A stretch of 64,000 nucleotides of DNA, taken from contig WPIO01000003.1 of the NCBI GenBank assembly GCA_009760855.2, positions 10,617,001 to 10,681,000 of the forward strand. The letters run 5' to 3'. This stretch comes from Cristatella mucedo. Lineage: Eukaryota; Bryozoa; Phylactolaemata; Cristatellidae. The notes beneath the pieces are model-generated. The model made no database searches, was not told the DNA's origin, and was given only the letters and a program-made list of their open reading frames with translations. The number at the start of each line of letters is the position of its first letter. The first letter of the stretch is position 1. Positions 16,656-28,567 of the stretch are shown piece after piece. The position numbers were made by a program, and so were the translations under genes.

Positions 16656-18249
16656 CACCGTCCGTTACTGCTATTTGGTTGACATCACTTGCTTGATTGA
16701 ACGCTGGTTCTAACACCCTTTGACCAATCGTCTAGAACCTCTTGCACCTTCGACCTCGTTGCTTCAATCAAAGCGTTACCGATACTTGGACCTTTGATGC
16801 ATGCGCCCACCAGCTGACCCATTATGGCTCTTTTTTTGGTGCCACTATCTAGGACGCGTGAAGTGAGCAATTTTTTTGGCTATAGTGTGAGCAGCTATAG
16901 ACCCGCGGTCAATGCCACCACACAACGGCTCGCAATGTGATGGAGGCAGTTAAATGTTTGCCAGTGCCCCAAGCTCTTTGTGCGCGTCACCTCGTGTTGT
17001 ATTGAATGGCTCCTAGATAGTTAACTATCTAGTGGTTGAAATCAGTCTAAGATTTTTGTTATCTTGCCATCAGACTCCATTCATATTTCTTGCTTTATTA
17101 GAATCTTCGCCTAACCTAAGGGCCACCACTAACTCTCTGTGGCAATCAGATGCATGACCCCATTGGTTACTTAGCAACGCCTGCCACGTCGCTCATCGTC
17201 CTTTGTGCATCTCTGCTCTTGATGGGGAGGGTATCTGTTTTCCTCGACATCGAGGTGCTCATGATAACTGCGCTGTGAACAGTCGCACCACAGGGCAAGC
17301 ACCGACTATATTAGTAGACTAGCTTTAGACTATGTTTTAAGGACTTAGCTAGCCTTTGGTCATATAGAATCACTCCTCGTGCTGCTGCCGACACCACCTG
17401 ACTTAGGTCCCCACGTTGTTGCCAACGTTGGCCATATTACTGCCTGCCGGCGAATTTACTGTTTACGAGGTCGAGTCGTCCTTCGTGAGTTAGCGAGCAA
17501 TTAGCGAAATGCAACTATCGATGCGCTCATTGGGCGATACGTTCTAACGCTAGGGCGAGCATGTGCATTGGGCGTATACCAGTGGCGCCTGCATACCCTG
17601 CTAAGTGGCATCTGGCTTTCAGCAGAGCTCACTCGCAATAGCAGCTATCGACAGCAAGAATCCGCTGAGTACGAGAGCCTGCTCGAAGTGACACCACTTA
17701 GAGCAGTGCCCGAGCCAATCGTAAAGATTGCCGAGGAGTGATATCTTCGGTTATGCAAGGTCATAAAATCAAGGTCAGGGAAGCGTTCTTGATAAATTGT
17801 GATGGTCAAGGCAAGTCTAGTAACACTGCATTGTAGTTATGCTGTAGATCCTTTTTCAATTAGCCATGGGATTTGAACAGTCGGGCACTTCGTTCACGAT
17901 AGTCGGCGTTCGTTCCTCAGCCAGGAGGAATGTAATTAGAACCGGTAGCACTGCAGGCGACGTCATGCCGGAATTTCCGTGGTGCACGCCCCAGTGAGTT
18001 GTGTGATGGCTATGATGTACAGTGGCGCGACAAGAATCCTTTTGGTATAACTGCACTTTAAACCTGAGGTCTCTATTAGGTACTGACCATATGCCTAACA
18101 GAACCCTCGTTCGGAGAGTGCGTTCACAGCGCTTAAAAGAAGTAAAATGCAGTGGCGTAAGTGTCCCCGTGAGCGTAAAGGCAATGATACTAAGTCTAAC
18201 GTTAAGTAAGTCGAAGTCGTTGCTAGTAAGTTAAAAAACTATTAGTCTG

Positions 18250-18372
18250 CAGCTACATTTTGGCTCGATGGCGGTCAGTGTACAGAGTACACGCAGTGTG
18301 CAGTCAGTAAACAGTGTACATGCTTGTGTAGTCACTGTACAGTGTACACGCAGTGAGTAGTCAGTGTACATG
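18250..18372. repeat. Degenerate tandem repeat rich in CAGTGTACAC palindromes
   Basis: Units such as gtcagtgtaca, agtacacgcagtg and cactgtacagtgtacacg recur at roughly 20-40 base spacing. The core GTGTACAC is self-complementary, so the block can form hairpins. It has no coding potential. Confidence 0.7.
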
Positions 18373-18431
18373 CTGCAAATCAAAGTCCGTCCACAAGTGC
18401 CATCCGCAGCGAGTTATAGGTTAGTCACCAT

Positions 18432-18617
18432 CAGGGGCGGAGCCAAGATTTTTAGGTTCGGGCAAGGGTTCAGATTGGGGGGGGCGAGGGACCCTTGCCC
18501 CCAAGGCCTGGGGAAGTTAGGATATAAGATATAGGTAAATAGGTACTTCCTACGACATAGGTACTTCCCTCTGTCCGTGAGCGGCTTTTGCCTACATGCC
18601 CCCTGGCTCCGCCACTG
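18432..18617. mobile_element. hAT-type MITE with TIRs and 8-bp target-site duplication
   Basis: The left end reads CAGGGGCGGAGCCAAG and the reverse complement of the right end reads CAGTGGCGGAGCCAGG: 14 of 16 bases match. It is flanked by GTCACCAT (18424-18431) and GTCACCAA (18618-18625), an 8-bp duplication with one change. The CAGNGGCGGAGC end and 8-bp duplication are typical of hAT transposons. At 186 bp it cannot encode a transposase. An inner hairpin (gggcaagggt ... acccttgccc) is also present. Confidence 0.85.
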
Positions 18618-20759
18618 GTCACCAAGACTATAGTGTACTCATTTCCAGCATTTGACGCTTAATCATATTCTGTCTCCGATTAGTCTGAAACCAGGGAACG
18701 GCTTTCATGTTACCATTGCTGCGTCGCCGGATTCTGGGTAGCTTAAAGGATGAATTCTACAGAGGCTCCGGAGGTCAGAGGCGGTCAGAGGTCACGAGGC
18801 TCTGACGCTTCTTCTTTCTTGGCTCTATCCACTGCGTCTCACTCAGCGCTCACGGAGAGAGCAAGACAGGACGTCTGTTGATCGTCAACGGAGATGAGCA
18901 AAATCCTCAATCGGAAAATAAATGTTATCGACAACTGAGATTGCAAACTGTAGAAAATTAGGAAAGCTTTTTCGATCAAAAGCTGAGACAACCAGAATGG
19001 AACTTCGCTCTCGAGTGTGTTACATCGACTTCGGTGCTGAACATCTGCCGCTCGGAATCGCTATAATGAATTTTTGTGTAAAAGGTAAGCCCCTGTCAAA
19101 CTCGCTTGCTGAGGCGGCCGCTATCGATTGGGGCCGGGCCGAGTGCCGCTGTGAGCTCGGCCGCTGAGCTGAGTTGAGTCATCACCGGCCAGACGTCGCT
19201 TTGCCACCGCTTTATCGTGAACAGGATGCCAGACAGTCGACAAGGTGCCCGCCCGACACGGTCAGGAGTCTGAAGCAGCGCTACAACGAGCGACCCCCAG
19301 CAAGCCCTGTTGGCGATCACGTGATCATGTCGCCCTCGGCGGCTAGCAGAGCATACCTCCGCCTTTCCTTGGATGTACCGCCAAAATCTCTCGAGGAAGA
19401 TGGTCCAGCTAAAGAAGAGGTTTGACGATGATCAACTCGTGGCTAGGTACATACACCAAGAAGAGCCCCTAAGTACTGACCCCGAGGAGGCTTCGTAATG
19501 TTGGCTATTTTTGACACGCCTTACGACGACCATCATTAAAATGCAGATACGTTGGTAGCTGGTAGCTCGTTGTTCCCGATTGGTCGTTCGATTTTCACCG
19601 AGCGGAAGTGAGAACGCACTTGCAAACATTAAATAGCAGCACAAAGCCAGGCATCGTAGCCACATCGACCGAAGCACCTTCTATTGGTGACTGCTCAAGC
19701 ACGGCAGAGAAAGACGGCCAACCTCAGACAGTGGCTACCTTGCTCACTAACGGCCTGCGCGTGCTATGCTTTGGGGTAAGCTAGTTTGCATCGTTATGGT
19801 TGATCGACGGTGAACTTGGAGCAATAACTTTTTACTGCTCTAGCACAGCACAGCAGGTCTGTTCCGGAATGTCCGGTACGTAGTGGAACGGTGACAGTTC
19901 GCTCGGGCTAACCGGGCCTATAGGGACCCGCCCCGGTAGAGCAACCAGCGGATTTGATTGATGTATACAGGGTGACTAAAGTAGCGACTACGGCAGCCGC
20001 CATGTTTGTCGGCTATGAATAAACAGCGAACTGCCTATTAGAGATTATGGCATGTGAGAGGACATCGTTTAGGCGAGCGGACTGCTTGAAGGTGCTGAGT
20101 CTCACAAGGACAAGTGGAAGAAAAATGGAAGAGTACCTGGCACGCGAGTGCCTAGCGTGCCTGTAGGACCCTAAGTGGCATACGTCACTTTGTGAAGTGT
20201 AAATGAAGCGAACGACTGTAGCATTGCAGACGAGCACAGCAACTAGTTTTAAGCAGTCGATTGACTACTCCGACGTCCGCCTAAATGTAGCAGCAATGAT
20301 CTGTGAATCGGCGGCAGGTGGCCGGTGGCTAAGGCATCCAACTAGGTCCCTTTTTTCGAAATCCATACAAGCCGAGTCGGAGCCACAGAAAACCGCCGTC
20401 GCCATGCTCGTCAGCTATATCCTATCCGCTACAAACGGTAGGCTTAGACTGGATGCTAATTTCAATTTTTTTCCAGGCTGACGCGAGCCTTTTTTTAAAT
20501 TAGCTTCGCAAGTCAATTCTGGATTATCTGCCCCATGCCATCTGAAGCCGGACGTCGGCTCGGCGAACGAGCGCTGCTTGGGCGACCCTTGGCAAGTTCG
20601 GGATGGCCGTTTCTCGCTGACTAGTTTGCACCCTTGTTGCGCTTCTTGCCTCTCCCACAAAGCGACTGCGATTGCCTTAGGTTCGTGCTGCTCTGGCTCC
20701 GCACACTCACACGAAATGGGTGCGGCTGGCGCCGCCGCGAATGAACCATCTGGCAGGTA

Positions 20760-20890
20760 GGTACCAATCAGGGAAGGATTGGCTGCTGATAAGAGCTGAT
20801 ACGGCGCGCCGCGCCGCCGCGTCTCAGCTGTGTTACCGAAGCGGTGAATTCCTCGCTGTGGCTGTCGTCATTGGCGGGCCGCCGCGTAGC
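20760..20890 (+). promoter_or_regulatory. Candidate proximal promoter of the ABCA gene
   Basis: CCAAT (20764-20768), ATTGG (20778-20782) and ATTGGCGGG (20870-20878) lie 75-190 bases before the start codon, i.e. three CCAAT-type boxes (NF-Y-like) and a GC-rich element. The frame is open upstream to 20720, so an alternative start there cannot be excluded. Confidence 0.35.
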
Positions 20891-20947
20891 GTGTGTCACG
20901 GGCCTACACCACTGTGCACTGCCGCAGGCGTCCGCAGGCTGGCCGCC

Positions 20948-21281
20948 ATGATTTGGCTTAAGCAGCTGCGACTGCTGCTGTGGAAGAACTGGAAGCTGCA
21001 GTCGCGCAGGCCGTTCGTGACCGCCCTCGAGATCGTGCTGCCGGCGCTCTTCTGCCTGGTGCTGCTCCTCCTTCGAGAACTCACCACGTCGGCCATCGTA
21101 ACAACTCCGACTGAGTATCCGGCGTACGACGTTGACAAAATGTGGGACGTGAGAGGTGGGCGCAAACTCGCGTACGCACCTAACACCGAGATGACAAGAC
21201 AGGTGGTCAGGCAGGCTTGCCTAAAGGTCGCGACTGGCCCGCTTCAGTGCTTGTGCGAGCCGCCGTCAATTCTCCTAGCTG
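20948..21281 (+). CDS. ABCA3-like: ABCA exon 1: N-terminus and TM1
   Basis: ATG at 20948 sits in a perfect Kozak context (gccgccATG), and the N-terminus [14 protein letters not shown] aligns with the start of ABCA proteins, which decides this start over upstream in-frame ATGs. TM1 is about residues 23-43, followed by the conserved [11 protein letters not shown] motif. The donor is CTG|GTAAGC, phase 1, confirmed by its join to exon 2. Confidence 0.9.
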
Positions 21282-24200
21282 GTAAGCTTGCGGACGCGAA
21301 GACTCGCCGCTCCGAATAATCGCCATCGACCGGCGGGAGCGGCACCTGCAAGCGGCGAGCCTTCGCGGCGAGGCGAAGCAGCCCCCCTCCAGTTGCCGCT
21401 TCTCGCGGCAACTGGAGGCTTCGCTACAACCAGCGAGCAGGTGTCGCGAAAAGGCTAGGCGCACGCAGCTGAGCGAGCGGTAGATGTCGGCGTCATACTA
21501 ACGAAAAGGAAGCGACGATGGGTGGCGTTGTCAGCTGGCGAGAATCGCTAGAGTGCTCGCTAGCGGGATGGGGATTAGCTCTTCCTGCCAGAATTGTCTC
21601 CTCCACGCATTCTTGGTACTACGTCGTAGAGGACGCTTTAGTAAAAACTGCGTATGTCTCGTGGGGGACCATATACGCGATTGAGCCCGTACTGCAGTCC
21701 ACTAAGGTTGTAGGTATGAGTGTACGTACGTAATTATCTCCACCTGTAACTCCGTAACGTCAGAAAGACTAAGCGGGCGTGATTCTGGCTATTTTTTTTC
21801 AATGGCGAACTCCAAACCTACGTGTCTCTCAGCAGGCGTAAAGTAGTCAACAGGTTTCCTTTTACACAAAAAAAGAGTTTGCAAAAGTACGACCGCGAGT
21901 CAGACGGACAGTAAGGGAAGCATTAGCACCAAATTTCCTATGCTCCCAAAGCCTGGAACTCACTCCCGACTTGCGTCGCATCTCCTGGCTTGACCACATT
22001 TAAAAGGAAACTAAAAACTCGCTTATTTGTGACAGCATTTAGTGGGTCCCTGCAATTCTTCCTTTATGTGCTTATGCGTTCTGACACTGTTGCATGCTGC
22101 CACTAACCCCACTTGCATGCTGACCCTGTGCATGTCACCCCTAACCATGTTATTCATGTTGTTTATCAAGCATAATACCACTCATCATTCGATCGTTTTT
22201 CCTTTGCAGCAAAGGTAAAGCGCCTAGAAAGAGATTGAGTTCTCTGAGGGCGCTTTATCAAGTGTATATTTTTTATTTTTTGTATATTATAATTGTTATT
22301 ATTATTATTGAAGTAGCAGCTAATGACGGCTGAAGTAGATGTCCCAAAGCCGGCAGCAGAAGAGAAGTTGTGTGAAAGATTATTTGAAGTGACTACTTTC
22401 ACATTCTCAGACTAGTAGAACATTGACAACGTCTTCAAGAGAAAGAATGACACTGTTAATTTACTATACTGAGAGAAAATAATGCGTACGACGAGGCTAA
22501 AACTGTAGCAGCAGTTCAGGTAGGTGTGAAGAAGCCATGCCATGGTAAGCTGTATGAATCAAGAGTCTCAAGGAAAAATACCGTGAGGCCATATTCACCG
22601 CCAACTTCAGAGGTTTAATGGCTAGCTTTAGTAGCCCTGCCAATAGCGATGTATAGCAGTCTAGTCTAGAGAGAACGAAGGATCTAGTAAGATATTTAGC
22701 CAACACTACTGTTTATATATAGGGTTCGAACAAGATGACTAGCTGTGGGTGTGGTCTGTAAGATTCATGTACTCACTTCAGTCATTTCTGTTTAAAGAGT
22801 GAATGACTATTGCAAAACCTTCTTATCACTTGTGTCTCTAAGTGCCTCCCTCGCTAGCACTGCCAAATCTTTAAACGACATACATGCTCCTATTACCAAG
22901 ATATGCTCGCCGCAGAAAGTTAAATTTATTCAACGCCAGAACCTAGAGCCAGGCTTTGCTGGGCCTCTATTATGTGGCCTCATCACTTTGCGGGGTATAA
23001 TCTCTAAGCAAGTAAGCTCACTTTCTATTTGAGTGATTGCACTAGGACCAGCATCGCTATCCCTTGTGGCAGCGAGCATACAGACTCGGAGATTCAAGCG
23101 ATCCTCTAGCACCCGTAAAAACCTAGCAAAGCGCTCGCCACTCGTGACAGACAGAAACCTGAATTACATGGGCAAGCTGCAGCAGCCAGCCACTTTGTGG
23201 CTGGCTGCAGCTTGCCCAGCCTTACCTGCGACTCCCGCTGGACTCCCTGGACACCTGCCGCCGGACATCTGCGCATATTAGGCCACATTACGGATGTCCC
23301 ACGGAAACAACGCGCACTTTTTTCGCGTCTCTCTAACATAAGAAACCGCTTAGGCTACATGCATGTGGGAATAATCCCCAAATCGTTAAGGGTGGTATTC
23401 GGGCTTCCACCACGCTCAGGCTGTACTCGGCTGAATCAGCGAAAACTATTAAGGCTGTTCGCATTCGCGAAGAAATGACACCTTCAAGCTGCTTTTTGGC
23501 CTTTTAGAGGCATCTGTCAGTGATATGAGCACACTTTTGCTATACTATTTAAGCAAAATAAATAGAAGGCTAATTACTACGTATGAGCCGGTCTGGAAAA
23601 GGAGGAGTTGGTGACGCTGCGTCAGTTCAAGTGGAGAACTGAGAGAACTACGCTCACGCGGCCAGTGCACAGTAAGGGGTGCAGTGCGACTTGCATAATA
23701 ATAATAACAATAATAATAATAATATACTTGATAAAGCACCCTTAGATAACTCAATATCTTTCTAGGCTCTTTATATTTGCCCTATAAGAAGCACGGTCGA
23801 ATTTTTAGTCGTTGCATGCTCAATAAACAACAAGAATAATTTGGTTAGGGGTGACTTGCACAGAGTCAGCGTGCAAGTATGGTTAATGGCACTGTGCACA
23901 CTGTCAGCACACATAAGCAGATAAAGGCCAAATCACAGGGATTCAGTAAATGCTGTGTTATATATATATATATATATATAGGCGCATTTTTAGTTTATTT
24001 TTAACGTGGTCAATTCGGGAGATGTCAGGACCCAATTCGGGAGTGAGTTCCAGGCTTTTGGAGCATACGAACTAAAGGCACGGTCTCTAAAGGATTTTTA
24101 TTAACAGTTTTACTGCTAAATCAGCAACCTTTATTAAAGGTCGGAAATGACAACATCCTTTGAATTGCAACGCTAGTCAAGCGATTAGGATTAACTTCAA

Positions 24201-27200
24201 AAGCATTATTGAAATTCAACTTATCTCCGCCTGTAACTCCACAGAGACTTTATCGGTATTACGCAAAAGAGTTTTCTACAGCACACTCAAAGACTAGGCA
24301 GCTTTTGGTACACATTAGATAGCGAATAAACTTCATCTTACGAAACAACGAGAAAGTGAGAAGCAATGTTGTTTGCGGAGAGCAGTTGAGGCAGTTAGTA
24401 GCACGGAAGTAGCAGTTGAGGACAGCTAGAAAGAATGCACCGTAGTTGGCAGCAGGAGAGTAGATATCCTTGCGTAAGAAATTTAGAAGTGAGTTCGTCA
24501 GTCTAGGACCTGCAGAGCAAAAGCTTCTGTCACCAAAAGTCTTTAAGCGGAGGTATGGAACAGCTAATTTAATTTCCATAGAGGACCTGGAGGTAAGAGC
24601 ACGCTGAAACTGATGCAGCAGTTCAGCTAGGTATGCATGAGCCAAGCCGTGGCCTTGTGGGTCAGCGTCAGAACTTTGCTCTGTATTCTTTGATCAACCG
24701 GCAAACATCCAAGCTCTTTCAGCAAAGAAGACACATGGTCACACCTCTAGGATTTTTAAACTAGATTTACATTCACATTCATCACCAGCTGCAGTGGCCC
24801 GGATGGTTTTCCGGTAGCCCAGCCAAAATAGATCTGACGCGATGGCTAGCTATGGAGGCAGTCTTCTTAACGAAGCTTTCAAATTGTAAGCAGCTGTCCA
24901 AGACGGTACCTAAATTCCGAGCGCATGGTGACAGTCGCTTGCAGCCATTGACAACACTGCTCAGACGTAATTGATTTGCGCAACAATAGTTGGATCAGGA
25001 CTCTATTAAGATAATTAAGCGAGACATCCGGTGTGTCAGTCGCCCCTAGCTCTTTGGCGAAGGAGGGAGAAAGATAGAGGAGGAGCTGAGTGAGCGCCAG
25101 CGGTCTCCTTGATGAATTCGTGCAAACCTAGCTGTCCTGAAAGAAGGCGCTAAGATTCCAAGATCTCGACATGCTTAAGATCCTGAACTTTATTGAAGTA
25201 CAGCGTTACAGCCAGCCTCAGATAAAAGTCACTATTCTCGAACCGGTGAATCGACCACAGCGTACAATCAAAGCTCCGTAGCGGTCAAGTTTCGAACCTA
25301 ATCAGACGTGTCTTCTTTGCTGAAGGAGCTAGGATGGTTGCCGGTTGAGCAAAGGATACAGAACAAAGTTCTTATGCTGACCCACAAGGCCCGCCACGGC
25401 TTGGCTCCTTCGTACCTAGCTGAACTGCTGCACCAGTTTCAGCCTGTTCGTGCCCTGAGGTCCTGTGTGGACAATAAATTAGCTGTCCCATTCCTCCGCT
25501 TGAAGACAGTTGGCGACAGAAGCTTTAGCTCTGCAGGTCCTAGACTGTGGAACTCGCTTCCACACTTCTTACGCAATGACAATTACTCTCCAGATGCCGA
25601 CTATGGCTCATCCTTTTCAGCGGTCTTGAGCTGCTACTTCCAAGCCACTCACTACCTCAACTGCTCTCCTGACTCTGCTATGCTTCCCAGTTTTTCTTTG
25701 TTGCGTGAGACGAAGTCTGTTGGTTACCGAATGCGTACCGAAAGCCGCTTAGGCTGTGAGTGCGCCTAATAAAAATAGCATATTAATAATGTAGCTAAAC
25801 CGTCTGCCGTAGACTCGTGCAATGCGGCATATGGCAATCGCCTTGGTAGGAATTTAAGCTCTCTTAACGTGCCATACGTAAATTATAGTGTGTAGCTTTA
25901 TAAATAAAGCGCTACTATAATACCGGAGAAATATTGTAGAGCCAGAAAGAAAGAAGAGTATGGTCGTGCTGGCTTGCTTAATCGGTCACGCTAAAACAGA
26001 GCTAGCGATTTTTAACGGCTCCTTGGTCATAATAATCAGAAACCTACTAGGTCATAATCTAAGGCTTAGACTGTTTAAAAAGTGAAACGTATAGATGGTT
26101 AATCATTTTTAAGTTTGGATTGATGCTTCGCACATCTAGCCCCTCTGTGGCTAAAGATCAATGCAGCTCTATTTTAGCAGCAATACTGACTTGCTTCTAT
26201 GCTATGGGCATTCGTGATTACTGTGTCCTCTGCTATCATCGGCATGTCGGAGTGCAGTGGCGTGACTTGCTACGGCAGGCTAGCTGCGCACGGAAGCACG
26301 AGCCTCGTCCGTGTCTGTCAATCGTCTGAGAGAATGTGCACCTGCCACATGTGCTGCGTTTGTAAGAAGCGCTTTAACTCTATCGGCTACTTCGCCGTTC
26401 TGGCAACGTGTGATGTCTACAATGGTGGCGGTAGAACTGGCAGACTAAAACCGAAGTTCGTACTCACTCATTCACTCGGATTGACATAAGTCCTAGTTCT
26501 GCGTTCTGCCTTCGTGCGGAATATTTTTTATTGTAATGAGTTAACAGTTGCGAGGTTCAAGTTTGTCATTATGTTTACCGTCGCAGTGTGATTGCACGCG
26601 ATCGCATGCGAGCCATTGGGGCCACTGAGGTTCGTGCAATTTATGTGCAACTACATGTACGGCACACTAGTTCATTGCCATAAGCTGGCGCCTTGCTTAT
26701 AGGTTTTGCTACAGAGGATGAGCTCGTACGGACTCTTTCATCTCCTGACACCTCACGAAATGACACATTATCGAGCCCTCGCCTTGGCTTCCTGTGCAGC
26801 ATAGTTTTTGTAAACAACAGCTACGATGGGGATCTTCCGACAAATATTGCTTACAAGCTGAGGTGATTGCCTGCTTCTGCTGCACGCCGGTCATCTTGAA
26901 GTAAGGGACGGCCTTTCTCTGGTCCAAATGTGAAACGACTGTAGGGCTACGCAGCGGGCGAACGCTCACCAGCCTAGAAGCCGGCAAATATGCAACTGAA
27001 CCTGCCTTGTCGATGCCGTTGAGTTTCGTGCAGGTTTAACAACACCCGCCAGTGGCAGACAGCTTTCAAGTTTCCGGAGTACATGGCTCCGGGACCGAGA
27101 ATGAAAACAAACGACTTCGGCCCAGTGCCAGGTAAGCGAGGCTGGCGTCCGGTGATATTTCGGCGAACGTAATCGAACGAGTGACGAACGAAATCTGGTT

Positions 27201-28523
27201 GACTCAGTGTCGGTAGCGGCCATGCGCTGATCGCACGTGCTGAGCTTCCCTTCGACTCGCCATTGACTCGCCATTGACTCGCCATTGACTCGCCATTGAC
27301 TCGCCATTGACTCGCCATTGACTCGCCATTGACTCGCCTTTGACTCGCCTTTGACTCGCCTTTGACTCGCCTTTGACTCGCCTTTGACTCGCCTTTGACT
27401 CGCCTTTGACTCGCCCAGACGAGGCTCAAGCCCGCTCAGAGTCGCTCAGATCCGCTCGAATCCGCTCAGAGTCGCTCAGACCCGCTCAAGGCCGCTTAGG
27501 CTTGCTCAGGCTCGCTTAGAGTCAGACTCGCTCGAGCACGCTTAGGCGCGCTTGGACTGCTCGGGTACGCTCGGGCAGTTACCTCGATTGTCAGACGAGC
27601 TGCCCACCGGCAGAAGCGAAGCCAGGGGGCGGGAGTGGTGGCAGCGGCCACCCCTGGCCTAGCAGGTGGGAGCCGAGTCCGACACCCGATTGATCGACCA
27701 GCGGTCTCACTTTCGCGGCAGCTGGCCCCTCGGTGCTTGGCCAGGCTGCACTGGCCATTTCGGCGCCATTCTGGCCAATCTTTCACTTGCTGCAGGCGCT
27801 GGGGAACGCCCCAGACCCCCTTTACAGACCCCGTTTTACCCCGGTGCTCCAATCCTGCTTTCGCCTCTGCCGCCGGGATTTCGGTGAGCATTGTACGCAC
27901 CTCAGCAACTGCCGTCGTTTGACCGCAGACAGCCGCTCTGCCGTGGCCGTACAATCTCGCGCTAGCAGCTAGCGAGGCTCGAGGGACATCTCCCCGCGTA
28001 CGCAGTGAACGCATGACTAAGTGGCAAAGGCGGCAATTGTGATGTTGCTGAGCAGGACGGTCAGACGAAGTGATCGCTTGGCGGCGGCACGTCATCTAAA
28101 CGCTGTCGCACAGATTACTACAGAGAAGGATTTCTCACCATTCAGCATGCCATCGACATGGCGATAATAGAGACCCTAAGGCCGGAGCTGGCTACAGCTG
28201 CGGCACAGGATCTCTGCCCGGCGATCGGTCAGACGACTCAAACTCCAAACCGCGCCACCAGCAACGCTAGCGCGGCACCCAGCAGCTCTTCCCCGGCCGA
28301 CGACCCGCTGGCTGTCGAATACCGTAAAGTCAAAGTGAAAATGCAAAGGTTTCCTTATCCACCATACATCAATGACATTTTCGTCGTCGTCGTCCAGATA
28401 CAGCTGCCGTTTCTCGTCATGCTGAGCCTCGTATTCGTCGCCCTTCAGATTCCCAAAGAGCTCGTGCTGGAGAAAGAGCAGAAGCTCAAGGTATGCCAAC
28501 GCTTCGCCGCCGCCGCCAACGCT

Positions 28524-28567
<44 letters not shown>

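Larger units (their letters stand above)
13480..20760. other. Intergenic region, no recognisable gene
   Basis: Between the coiled-coil gene and the transporter gene I see no coding exon I can support. It contains the inverted repeat arm, a SINE (16478), a palindromic tandem repeat (18250) and a hAT-type MITE (18432). A stretch ending in an 83-codon ORF (19174-19425) has a protein-like look but no recognisable family. Confidence 0.45.
21282..26702 (+). other. ABCA intron 1 (5.4 kb)
   Basis: Contains a strong hairpin (21373-21424), a LINE-A tail (21935), LINE-B pieces (22490, 24210, 25303), a LINE-A minus copy (23695) and another hairpin (23170). The remainder (for example 25800-26640) shows nothing recognisable. 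Confidence 0.8.

Noticed and set aside
19174-19425. 83-codon ORF with protein-like composition
   Set aside because: No recognisable family, no clear splice partners or promoter; left as unassigned.
21518-21733. ORF in intron 1 as an additional ABCA exon
   Set aside because: Does not match the ABCA loop, and exon 1 joins exon 2 at 26703 in phase with continuous family similarity.
26120-26489. Overlapping Cys-containing ORFs
   Set aside because: Two frames overlap with similar length, no conserved spacing of Cys, no family match.
27254-27415. Possible CRISPR array
   Set aside because: Units are 11 bp, directly adjacent and without unique spacers; the setting is a eukaryotic intron.
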